Positions 16,074 through 24,321 of a stretch of DNA of 64,000 bases are shown here, piece after piece. The notes under the pieces are model-generated. The model had not been told where the DNA came from and made no database searches. It saw nothing but the letters and a program-made list of their open reading frames with translations. The stretch's first letter is position 1. Each line of letters begins with the position of its first letter. A program made the position numbers and the translations under genes. Location of the stretch: positions 46,043 through 110,042 of the forward strand of contig SFDZ01000001.1 in the NCBI GenBank assembly GCA_004557405.1. The letters are read 5' to 3'. This DNA comes from Bacteroidales bacterium (lineage in GTDB: Bacteria > Bacteroidota > Bacteroidia > Bacteroidales > Paludibacteraceae).

Positions 16074-17354
16074 CTATCTTTTCAGCGCAAATTTTGCAAA
16101 TCGGCAACGCAGGCAGTCGTGCGTGTCGCAGTAGCCGCGTTTTAGTTGTATCAGGGCTTGCGTGTCGAATGCGTTGGCAGCCTCAATGCCGCATGCTGCA
16201 AAACCGGCCACAATGTGATTGCGCTCGGCAGGCAATGTGTTCAGCAGGTCGATGGCGCGCTGTTGCAACTGTTCGTCGTGGCGGTATTTGCCGTAGCAGA
16301 ACAAGAATGGTGCCACGCTGTTTATCAGTAGGGCGTCTGTCGATGCGCGCGACAATTTTTTGCTGCGCGCAGCCGTTGGTTCACCAAAACGATAGTGTGT
16401 CGTCCAATAGTCGCTCGGCTCGCAGGCAAACAGTTGGCGGAGTGTGTCGTTGTCGTTGGTTTCGATAATCTGCGAAAACAGGTTGTGCGATTTGATGATG
16501 AGGTTGGCCATTTGCGCCAAACGTATGGTGGGAAAATTCGATGGGCGCAGCCGCAAAAATTTCCACAATGCGCCGTCAATCGGCGTGAGCGTAAATTTGG
16601 CTTGCAAAAAACGATATTCGCGTTGCAAAATGGTGTAGTACGGGTCGGCGTTGTCGGCACCGAGCATGCCGGCTTGGCCAAACAGCAGGGCTTCTATCTG
16701 CACGGGGTCGTTGCGGTGCTTGCCGAGAATGGCGTTTGGCAACGATTTGGCCAGCAGTTCGAATGGTAGTGCATTGGTCGAAAAACCAAAGTTGCGCGCC
16801 ACGGTGATGTAAAACGCTTCCTCCCAATTATTAACGCTTTGTTGCAACAGTTTGTCGATGGCGGCGGTTTTTTGTTCCAAACGCTCGGTGGCCAAACGGT
16901 CGAACCACGCATGCTGTTCCACGGTGGGAATGTCGTGCAGCGATTCGGCGCAGGCCACAAATTGGTGCGGTGTCAGCAGGCGGTTGTATGCCTCGACGAG
17001 TTGCGGGCGAAATTGCAAAACCATCTGCGGCAGCGTCTGCCCGTCGGCACGCACAATGTCGGTGTCGGCTTCGAGCACCACATGCAGTATCACCGAATTG
17101 TAGGCCGGATTACGATGGTGTTCGTGGCGCAACCAATCGCTTGCCAACCGATGAAACTCCACATTGCCCGCCCACAGCGTGTCGCCGATGCGTATTTTGG
17201 CATTGAACACATCGGGACCGGCGTCGGTGTTGCGTTGGCCGGTGTCGATTATCTCCACACGGCGACCGTCGGTAGTGGTTTGCTCCGGTGCAAATAGTTT
17301 CCGAAACCAAACATAATGCAAAAATTGTTCATTGAGCGTAACAGATGGTGGCAT
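16074..17354 (-). CDS. DUF2851 family protein
   Basis: The 426-residue cytosolic protein matches the DUF2851 pattern of Bacteroidota. The N-terminus begins LNEQFLHYVWF with a following EQTTTDGRRVEIIDTGQRN-like region, then AGNVEFHR and DW..H.HH..PAYNSVILHVV. The N-terminal half looks like a PD-(D/E)XK or carbohydrate-binding-like beta domain; the C-terminal half is helical and ends with a Cys-rich tail (YCDTHDCLRC). Function is not established in the family to my knowledge. The shorter start was chosen because a -7 box (17394-17387, minus strand) lies between it and the more upstream ATG. Confidence 0.8.
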   Translation of the reverse strand: MPPSVTLNEQFLHYVWFRKLFAPEQTTTDGRRVEIIDTGQRNTDAGPDVFNAKIRIGDTLWAGNVEFHRLASDWLRHEHHRNPAYNSVILHVVLEADTDIVRADGQTLPQMVLQFRPQLVEAYNRLLTPHQFVACAESLHDIPTVEQHAWFDRLATERLEQKTAAIDKLLQQSVNNWEEAFYITVARNFGFSTNALPFELLAKSLPNAILGKHRNDPVQIEALLFGQAGMLGADNADPYYTILQREYRFLQAKFTLTPIDGALWKFLRLRPSNFPTIRLAQMANLIIKSHNLFSQIIETNDNDTLRQLFACEPSDYWTTHYRFGEPTAARSKKLSRASTDALLINSVAPFLFCYGKYRHDEQLQQRAIDLLNTLPAERNHIVAGFAACGIEAANAFDTQALIQLKRGYCDTHDCLRCRFAKFALKR

Positions 17355-17386
17355 AGGCAACAAAAATTTTCTCTCAACCAAGCCCA

Positions 17387-17394
17387 CAAAAGTA
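17387..17394 (-). promoter_or_regulatory. -7 box of the DUF2851 gene
   Basis: TACTTTTG on the minus strand, 32 bases before the chosen start codon. Confidence 0.45.
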
Positions 17395-17531
17395 GCGATT
17401 TTTTTTGTAAATCGGGGCATTTTTGATGCAAAAAGCAGTTTTTCAATAAAAAAATATCGAAAAACGATAAAAAAATTTGTTCGTTTCAAAAAAAAGTTGT
17501 TACTTTGCAGCCAAAAGTAAATCGAATCGTT

Positions 17532-18197
17532 ATGAAACGCCTAAAATTTCTGTGTTCGTTCTTGCTGATATGCTTCTTTGTGGCACTATTTCAAGATGTG
17601 GTGATGTCGGCGCTGCAGGGTTTTAACCTCGGTTACAACTTGGCCGGCTACGAAATCGAACATGCCTTGCAGTCCGAAAGTTTTACAAGCGTATCGCTTG
17701 AACCGAAATACAACGCAATAGTGCCTACCGATGTGAACCAAAAGGACGGATCGCCGCTGCTCATTGTGCCGCAAGAAGCCTCGTTGGTGGTCTTTCGGCC
17801 GGCCGGCGACATCGACGCCGAAGCCTCGTGGGGCGACACCGCCTTGCAGGTGTTTCACATCATCGTGTCGTTGCTGATATGTGGCGGTTTTGTCTTTCTG
17901 TTGGTCGTGTTTGTCAAAATCATTGTATCGTTCCACCGTTCGCAGATTTTCGACGAACGCAACATTCGCCGCTTTCGTATCATCGGCATCGGATTTTTGG
18001 TTTTGGCGTTGCTTGGCACCATATATAATGGCATGGAACTGTTTTTCGTCAACCGCGCCATCGAGCTGGCCGACTACACCATTTCTGCCCGTTTCATCGA
18101 TTGGGACGACCTGATCATCGGCCTCATCATCTTGCTGATGAACGAAGTGCTGCAAATAGCCACGCAAATGAAAAACGAACACGATTTAACCATCTAA
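17532..18197 (+). CDS. DUF2975 family membrane protein
   Basis: The 221-residue protein has four predicted membrane helices: about 4-25, 108-132, 158-175 and a final one around 195-212. A large extracytoplasmic loop follows the first helix. The pattern FHRSQIFDERNIRRFRIIG between helices 2 and 3 is characteristic of DUF2975 proteins. These are almost always encoded next to a small XRE regulator, as here, and may work as membrane partners of that regulator. The downstream regulator gene begins 16 bases later. Confidence 0.8.
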   Translation: MKRLKFLCSFLLICFFVALFQDVVMSALQGFNLGYNLAGYEIEHALQSESFTSVSLEPKYNAIVPTDVNQKDGSPLLIVPQEASLVVFRPAGDIDAEASWGDTALQVFHIIVSLLICGGFVFLLVVFVKIIVSFHRSQIFDERNIRRFRIIGIGFLVLALLGTIYNGMELFFVNRAIELADYTISARFIDWDDLIIGLIILLMNEVLQIATQMKNEHDLTI

Positions 18198-18213
18198 ACA
18201 CACAAAAACGAGT

Positions 18214-18429
18214 ATGCCGATAGTTGTCAATTTAGATGTGGTGATGGCCAAGCGAAAAATTTCGCTCAACGAATTGTCCGAAAAAGTGGATGTAACACCC
18301 GCCAACCTGTCGATTCTGAAAACGGGCAAGGCCAAAGCGGTGCGTTTCTCCACGCTGGAAGCCTTGTGCGAAGTGCTGCGCTGCCAGCCCGGCGACATCC
18401 TTGCCTACGAAAAAGATAAAAACGAATAA
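18214..18429 (+). CDS. Small XRE-family transcriptional regulator (YozG-like)
   Basis: The 71-residue protein is essentially one helix-turn-helix domain: VVMAKRKISLNELSEKVDV, then TPANLSILKTGKAKAVRFST and LEALCEVLRCQPGDILAY. This compact Cro/C1-type form is the usual partner of DUF2975 membrane proteins. The pair probably senses an envelope or nutrient cue and regulates its own operon. No operator could be identified with confidence. Confidence 0.85.
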   Translation: MPIVVNLDVVMAKRKISLNELSEKVDVTPANLSILKTGKAKAVRFSTLEALCEVLRCQPGDILAYEKDKNE

Positions 18430-18457
18430 AACTAACTAAATTTTAATAATTACATTT

Positions 18458-21400
18458 ATGAAAAAGAGATTTTTTGCTGTAGCAATGCTTTTGTGCGCAC
18501 TGACACTGTCGGCGTTCGCACAAAACGACCCACGCAAAGGGTTTTCGGAGTATAAACTCGACAACGGCCTGACCATCATGCTGTGGGAAGACCAAAACCT
18601 GCCCGATGTACACGGACGCGTTGTTTGCCGCGCCGGCGCAGTGGACGAACCTGCCGACTACACCGGCTTGGCGCACTATTTGGAACACATGCTTTTCAAA
18701 GGTACGGCCAACATCGGCGCACTCGATTGGGAAAAAGAAAAACCGCTCTACGAGGAAATCATCCGTCTGTACGACGAATTGGCAGCCGTGCCGATGAAAG
18801 ACCAAAAGAAACGCACCGAACTCATCAAAAAAATCAACGAAGTGTCGATGCAAGCCGCTAAATTTGGCGCCACCGACGATTTCTCGAACCTGATCGAAGG
18901 CATGGGCGGCGAAGGATTGAACGCATTCACAAGTTACGACCTGACATGCTACTTCAACAACTTCCCCGCATTCCAAATGGAAAAATGGCTCGAAGTGAAC
19001 TCCGAACGACTCATCAATCCGGTGTTCCGCTCGTTCCAAGCCGAATTGGAAAACGTGTTCGAAGAGTACAACATGTATCAGGACTACAACGACACGCACA
19101 TCAGCGAGTTCATCATGGAAAAACTCTACGAAGGACACCCGTATGCGCGCGATGTCATCGGCTTACCCGAACACCTGAAAAACCCGAGTCTGAGCTCACT
19201 CATCAACTTCTACAACACATGGTATGTGCCGAACAACATGTGCTTGCTGTTGGTAGGTAACTTCGACACCGAAACCGTGAAACCGCTGATCGAAAAATAC
19301 TTCGGTCGCCTGCAACCAAAAGAGTTGCCACAACGCGGCCAATACACTTGGACCGACTTCAAAGGCAACCCGAAATATTCGGCCAAATTGGGCTATTATC
19401 CGCAAGTCGTTTGGGGCTACAACGGCGTGAAAGAGGGCGACCCCGATGCGCTGGCACTCGACTTCACACTGTCGATGCTCAACAACCGCCACAACACCGG
19501 CTTGTTCGACAAACTGATGCTCGATGGCGACATCTCGATGGCTGTGGCTCAAAGCGACAAACGCCGCGACCTCGGACGCATTCTGTTGGCCGCCGTGCCT
19601 TATTTCGATGCCTCGCAGTATCGCTACGAATCGAATGCCGCTACCGAAAAAATGATTATGAAAGAGTTGGACAAACTGAAAAACGGCACGTTCGAAGATT
19701 GGCTCTTCAATTCGGTTAAAGCGCAAATGTTGCAGGAAACGAAGTTGATGTTCGAAAATTCGTCGTCGAAAGTGAACATACTGACATACGCTTTCGCCTA
19801 CGACGAACCCGTAGAACACTACTTTACGCTTGCCGAACGCATCAATGCCATCACACGCAACGATGTGCAACGCATTGCGCAAAAATATCTGAGCGGCGAT
19901 CATGTAACCGTGTCCATCGACGAGGGTACACCCAAAAAGAACAAACTGAAAAAACCGGAAATACAGCCGCTCGACCCGCCGAAAGAGTCGAAAACAGCCT
20001 ACGACGACAAGGTGAACGCCCTGCCGCTCGGCACCGTGAAAGAGGAGTACAACAACTTTGCCGATGTTACAAAAACAAAACTCTACGACGACGTTACACT
20101 CTTCTGCACCGAAAACAAAGAGAACGACATCTTCTCGCTGGTACTGAAATATGGCGTCGGCACACAAAAAATGCCGAATCTGGAATACGCCGCTCAACTG
20201 ATGAACACTGCCGGCGTTCAACCAAACACCGAAGCACAGGATTTGCGCCGTCAGTTCAGCGAACTCGGTGCCACTTGCTCGTATAGCGCTTCGGAAAGTT
20301 ATTTCTATATCTCAATCTCGGGCGACGAAAAGAATTTGGCCGAAATCTGCAAACTGATGACACGCCAAACGCTATTCCCGAAATTGGACAACAAAAAACT
20401 CGAAAGCGTTATCCAATCGGTACGCAGCAGCCGCGCCATCGAACGCAAAGACCCAAGCACTCTGTCCGACGCTTTGATGCAGTATGTGCTCTACGGCGAC
20501 AAATCGGAATACATCGACCGCATTCCGCTGAAAGATATGTACTCGTACAATCTGTCGGAATCGAACGGCGAACTCAATGTTGACATCAACTACTCGCTGA
20601 CCATCTCCGACCTGACGCGTGCCATTGTCGATGCCACCGGCTACGAATTGGAAATTCACTTCGTGGGCAGCACTGCCGCCGACCAAGTGGCCGACATCTG
20701 CAAGAACAATCTGCCGCTGAAAGAGAATTTGGCAAAGAGCGAATCGCCCGTCATTCTCGACCGCGTGAAGTACGACAAACAAACCATCTACTTCTTGCCG
20801 AACAGCGATATGCAACAAGCCAAAATCTATTTCTACATCAACGGCCAGCCCTACGACATCGCTGCCGATGTGGATTACGATGCTTTCAACCAATACTTCA
20901 GTGGCGGTTTCAGCGGCTTGGTGATGAACGAAATTCGCGAAAAACGCTCGATGGCCTACACGGCCTACGGCTACATGGCACGCCCGCAACGCACCGGCAA
21001 GGATAGTTACCTCATCGGCTATGTAGGCACACAAGGCGACAAGGTGGCCGATGCTGTCGATGTGTATATGGATTTGTTGCGCAATATGCCGCTCTATCCC
21101 GAACGCCTCGAAAACATCAAAACCTATTTGCGCCAATCGTCGCTCACCGACAAACCGTCGTTCCGCAACAAGAGCATGACGTTCGACTATTGGCAGAAAC
21201 TCGGCTACACCGACGATCCTGCCAAAGTGAATATGCCGAAGATTGACAACCTCGAATTTGCACAAATCGAAGCATTCTACAACAAATTCATCAAGGATCA
21301 ACCTATCGTCATTGTCATCACCGGCGACAAAAAGACCATCGACCTGAAAGCCATTCAGTCGAAGTGGGGAAAAGTTACCACGCTGGCTCCGAACAAATTG

Positions 21401-21475
21401 TTCAAAGGTGGCGAAGACTGGGATTTCCAAAACCTGATGAAAGAGTTCATGGCTCGCTATGGTCATGTGGAATAA
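18458..21475 (+). CDS. M16 family zinc metalloprotease (pitrilysin-like), secreted
   Basis: The 1005-residue protein has a Sec signal peptide (about 1-21, ...SAFAQ). The inverted zinc motif HxxEH is at residues 73-77 (HYLEH) in the first M16 domain, with the downstream Glu-rich helix (ELENVFEEYN) providing the third ligand. Three further M16-fold domains follow; the C-terminal half contains the usual inactive paired domain with an 'R/Y' region (MNEIREKRSMAYTAYG). These enzymes form a clam-shell chamber and degrade unfolded peptides up to tens of residues. The signal peptide places this one in the periplasm. It precedes ndk but is separated from it by a terminator. Confidence 0.93.
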   Translation: MKKRFFAVAMLLCALTLSAFAQNDPRKGFSEYKLDNGLTIMLWEDQNLPDVHGRVVCRAGAVDEPADYTGLAHYLEHMLFKGTANIGALDWEKEKPLYEEIIRLYDELAAVPMKDQKKRTELIKKINEVSMQAAKFGATDDFSNLIEGMGGEGLNAFTSYDLTCYFNNFPAFQMEKWLEVNSERLINPVFRSFQAELENVFEEYNMYQDYNDTHISEFIMEKLYEGHPYARDVIGLPEHLKNPSLSSLINFYNTWYVPNNMCLLLVGNFDTETVKPLIEKYFGRLQPKELPQRGQYTWTDFKGNPKYSAKLGYYPQVVWGYNGVKEGDPDALALDFTLSMLNNRHNTGLFDKLMLDGDISMAVAQSDKRRDLGRILLAAVPYFDASQYRYESNAATEKMIMKELDKLKNGTFEDWLFNSVKAQMLQETKLMFENSSSKVNILTYAFAYDEPVEHYFTLAERINAITRNDVQRIAQKYLSGDHVTVSIDEGTPKKNKLKKPEIQPLDPPKESKTAYDDKVNALPLGTVKEEYNNFADVTKTKLYDDVTLFCTENKENDIFSLVLKYGVGTQKMPNLEYAAQLMNTAGVQPNTEAQDLRRQFSELGATCSYSASESYFYISISGDEKNLAEICKLMTRQTLFPKLDNKKLESVIQSVRSSRAIERKDPSTLSDALMQYVLYGDKSEYIDRIPLKDMYSYNLSESNGELNVDINYSLTISDLTRAIVDATGYELEIHFVGSTAADQVADICKNNLPLKENLAKSESPVILDRVKYDKQTIYFLPNSDMQQAKIYFYINGQPYDIAADVDYDAFNQYFSGGFSGLVMNEIREKRSMAYTAYGYMARPQRTGKDSYLIGYVGTQGDKVADAVDVYMDLLRNMPLYPERLENIKTYLRQSSLTDKPSFRNKSMTFDYWQKLGYTDDPAKVNMPKIDNLEFAQIEAFYNKFIKDQPIVIVITGDKKTIDLKAIQSKWGKVTTLAPNKLFKGGEDWDFQNLMKEFMARYGHVE

Positions 21476-21523
21476 TGAAAAACTAACAATCTGACCGAAT
21501 GGTGGAGACGTGTCGTAGCACAT

Positions 21524-21545
21524 ACGGCGCGTTTCCGCCGTTTTT
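21524..21545 (+). terminator. Terminator between the M16 protease gene and ndk
   Basis: A 6-bp stem ACGGCG/CGCCGT with a 6-base loop is followed by TTTT. Confidence 0.6.
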
Positions 21546-21567
21546 ACTGTTTTTACACTATCAACCT

Positions 21568-22029
21568 ATGGAGAGAACACTTGTAATTATCAAACCGGGT
21601 GCTGTACAACGCGAACTTGTCGGCGCCATTATCGGGCGTTTCGAGCGCAAAGGACTGCACTTGGCCGGCCTCAAAATGATTCAACTCGACGACAAAATCT
21701 TGGCCGAACACTATGCTCATCTGATCGATAAACCTTTTTTCCCGACTATTTGCGCATCGATGAAAGCATCGCCCGTCATTGTGTGCTGCTGGGAAGGTGT
21801 CGATGCCGTGCAAGTGGTGCGCAACATGACCGGTGTAACCAACTCGCGCAACGCACAGCCCGGCACCATTCGCGGCGACTATGGCATGAGCATGCAGGAA
21901 AACATCATTCACACAAGCGATTCGGTGGAAAATGCCGCTGTGGAGTTAGCGCGTTTCTTCAAACCCGAAGAGATGTTCGATTACGCCAAAGCCGCACATG
22001 GTTTCATCTATTCCAAAGACGAAAACTGA
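21568..22029 (+). CDS. ndk: Nucleoside diphosphate kinase
   Basis: Ndk transfers the gamma-phosphate from ATP to nucleoside diphosphates to balance NTP and dNTP pools. The 153-residue protein has TLVIIKPGAV at the start, NMTGVTN at about 86-92, and the phosphohistidine His115 in ENIIHTSDS. All key residues look intact. The frame is open upstream, but that part covers the terminator. The stop overlaps the next gene's start by one base (TGATG), suggesting translational coupling to a cell-wall hydrolase, an unusual partner. Confidence 0.95.
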   Translation: MERTLVIIKPGAVQRELVGAIIGRFERKGLHLAGLKMIQLDDKILAEHYAHLIDKPFFPTICASMKASPVIVCCWEGVDAVQVVRNMTGVTNSRNAQPGTIRGDYGMSMQENIIHTSDSVENAAVELARFFKPEEMFDYAKAAHGFIYSKDEN

Positions 22030-22916
22030 TGCGTTGCCGTAATTGTTTGGCGATGGGCGTACTGCTTGGTGCGGCCATCTGCGCTACGGCTCAAACATAC
22101 GATGCCGACACGCTTGCCGCTACCGATTTCTATTCCGAAGAGGATGGCCTGTTTTGGGAAGTGTCGGCCGATTCGGCGTACACGGCCAACGACTCGTCTT
22201 TCCTCGACCAACATCCGGCTGCCGAACTCTATCGTTTCTCGTGGACTTCGGAACGTATCAATCCGTATGGCGTGAAAATCGACAGTATCCCCGATTCGAC
22301 CTTTATCGATGTGTCCGATTTTGTCTATCCGGTGCAGAGCAACCGCATTACATCGCCGTTTGGCATGCGGCGTTATCGCTGGCACTATGGCACCGACATT
22401 GGCGTGTGTGTGGGCGACACGGTTTGTGCCACGTTCAAAGGGCGTGTGCGCATTGTCGATTACGAACGCAACGGTTATGGACATTACGTCGTCATTCGCC
22501 ACGACAATGGTTTGGAAACAGTCTATGCGCACTTGTCGCGCGTGTTGTGTACCATCAATCAGGATGTGGCGGCCGGCGATGTCATTGGGCTTGGCGGCAA
22601 CTCGGGGCACTCCACAGGGCCGCATCTGCACTACGAGGCGCGCTTTCTCGGCAATGCGTTCAATACAGCCAAACTGATTGATTATCAGACTAAAACGTTG
22701 CGCACAAATCCGTTCGTTATCACCTTGGCCGACACCTACAGCCACAATGCCGCTTTGAAGGAGTTGGCCAAAGCACGGTATCACACCGTGCGCAAGGGCG
22801 ATACGCTGTCGGGCATCGCTCGTCGGTATGGCACGACGGTTTCAAAGTTGTGCCAACTGAACCGCATCAGTTCGAAAAAAATTTTGCGCATAGGTCAAAA
22901 AATCAGGTACAGATAA
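22029..22916 (+). CDS. M23 family metallopeptidase with C-terminal LysM domain
   Basis: The 295-residue product has a signal peptide (about 1-22, ...ICATAQ). A LytM/M23 endopeptidase domain (about 105-215) follows, with the zinc ligands in HYGTDIG (H...D) and GPHLHYE (HxH). A LysM peptidoglycan-binding repeat (about 250-295, YHTVRKGDTLSGIARRYG to GQKIRYR) ends the protein. It would cut peptide cross-links in periplasmic peptidoglycan during growth or division; the complete motif suggests an active enzyme, not an EnvC-like activator. Its start codon overlaps the ndk stop. Confidence 0.92.
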   Translation: MRCRNCLAMGVLLGAAICATAQTYDADTLAATDFYSEEDGLFWEVSADSAYTANDSSFLDQHPAAELYRFSWTSERINPYGVKIDSIPDSTFIDVSDFVYPVQSNRITSPFGMRRYRWHYGTDIGVCVGDTVCATFKGRVRIVDYERNGYGHYVVIRHDNGLETVYAHLSRVLCTINQDVAAGDVIGLGGNSGHSTGPHLHYEARFLGNAFNTAKLIDYQTKTLRTNPFVITLADTYSHNAALKELAKARYHTVRKGDTLSGIARRYGTTVSKLCQLNRISSKKILRIGQKIRYR

Positions 22917-22929
22917 ATCAGTGAAAGTT

Positions 22930-24267
22930 ATGACATACGATTTGGCTATCATCGGTGGCGGGCCGGCCGGTTATACGGCAGCCGAACGTGCCGCACAAGG
23001 CGGTTTGAACGTGGTGTTGTTCGAAAAAAAAGCGCTCGGCGGCGTGTGCCTCAACGAGGGGTGCATTCCCACCAAAACGCTGCTCTACAGTGCCAAACTC
23101 TATCAACAGGCTTTGTCGGGTGCAAAATATGGCATCGCTGCCGAACATGTGGCGTTCGACTATGCCAAAATTTGTGCACGCAAAACAAAAGTGGTGCGTA
23201 AGTTGGCGGCCGGCATTCGTGCCAAATTGCAGCAGGTAACGGTTGTGCAAGGCGAAGCGTCGGTCAAAAATGCCGATGAAATCGTCGAAATCGACTGCGG
23301 CGGTCAACTTTACGAGGCCGAAAGATTGTTGATTTGCTCCGGTTCCGAAACGGCTCTGCCACCCATCAAGGGAATCGAACTTGGCCACTTTTGGACAAGT
23401 CGCGAGGCGTTGCAGGCAACCGAAGTGCCCGAAAGCATCGCCATCGTGGGTGGCGGCGTCATCGGTATGGAGTTTGCCGGCTTGTTTTCGGCGTTTGGTA
23501 GCAAAGTTACGATTGTCGAAATGGCTTCGGAAATTTTGCCCGGCATCGATGCCGAGATTGCGGCGCTGCTTCGTGCCGAATACGAAAAACGCGGAGTGGC
23601 GTTTCACCTTGGCGCGCGCGTGCTCGAACTGCAACCGCAGATGGTGAAATTTGCCGATGAAAACGGCGAAAACGAACTTGCGGCGCAACAGATTTTGTTG
23701 TGCGTCGGGCGTCGGCCGAATGTGCAAAACTTGGGCTTGGAACCGCTCTGCCTCGAACATTTCCGCAACGGGCTGAAGGTGGACGAACAGATGCGCACGT
23801 CGCATCCGCGTATCTATGCCGCCGGCGATGTAACCGGTTTCTCGATGCTGGCACACACCGCTGTGCGCGAGGCCGAAGTGGCTGTCAATCATATACTTGG
23901 CATTCCCGATGCTATGACTTACGATGCGGTGCCGGGCGTGGTGTACACCAATCCCGAAGTGGCCGGCGTGGGCGTCACCGAGGCGGCGTTGCAGAGTGCC
24001 GGCGCGGTTTATTCCGTCAAAAAACTGCCGATGACCTATTCCGGGCGTTTTGTGGCCGAAAACGAAGGCGGCAACGGCCTTTGCAAACTCATTTTCGATG
24101 CCGAAAACCGCTTGAAGGGCGCACATCTCATTGGCAATCCAGCTTCGGAACTTGTGGCAACGGCGGCACTTGCCATCGAACAAAAACTGACGGTCGATGT
24201 GCTGGCCAAATTGATTTTTCCGCATCCTTCGGTTGGCGAAATTCTGAAAGAGACGCTTTTGAGTTAA
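22930..24267 (+). CDS. lpdA: Dihydrolipoyl dehydrogenase (E3)
   Basis: E3 reoxidises dihydrolipoamide in 2-oxoacid dehydrogenase complexes and the glycine cleavage system, using FAD and NAD+. The 445-residue protein has the FAD-binding IIGGGPAGYTAA, the redox disulfide Cys40/Cys45 in GGVCLNEGCIPTK, the NAD-binding GGGVIGMEFA, the second FAD motif YAAGDV, and the C-terminal active-site His-Glu region in HPSVGEI. No E1 or E2 gene is nearby. A GTG nine bases upstream is an alternative start. It begins 13 bases after the M23 gene, so it may be co-transcribed. Confidence 0.94.
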   Translation: MTYDLAIIGGGPAGYTAAERAAQGGLNVVLFEKKALGGVCLNEGCIPTKTLLYSAKLYQQALSGAKYGIAAEHVAFDYAKICARKTKVVRKLAAGIRAKLQQVTVVQGEASVKNADEIVEIDCGGQLYEAERLLICSGSETALPPIKGIELGHFWTSREALQATEVPESIAIVGGGVIGMEFAGLFSAFGSKVTIVEMASEILPGIDAEIAALLRAEYEKRGVAFHLGARVLELQPQMVKFADENGENELAAQQILLCVGRRPNVQNLGLEPLCLEHFRNGLKVDEQMRTSHPRIYAAGDVTGFSMLAHTAVREAEVAVNHILGIPDAMTYDAVPGVVYTNPEVAGVGVTEAALQSAGAVYSVKKLPMTYSGRFVAENEGGNGLCKLIFDAENRLKGAHLIGNPASELVATAALAIEQKLTVDVLAKLIFPHPSVGEILKETLLS

Positions 24268-24321
24268 CTTCTTGTGTTTGCAGGGAGTTTTTTTTGTTTA
24301 ACTTTTTAAGTTTTCTTTTTT

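Noticed and set aside
24268..24321. Cobalamin riboswitch upstream of the TonB receptor
   Set aside because: Only about 54 bases separate lpdA from the receptor start, too short for the element, and no B12-box was seen.
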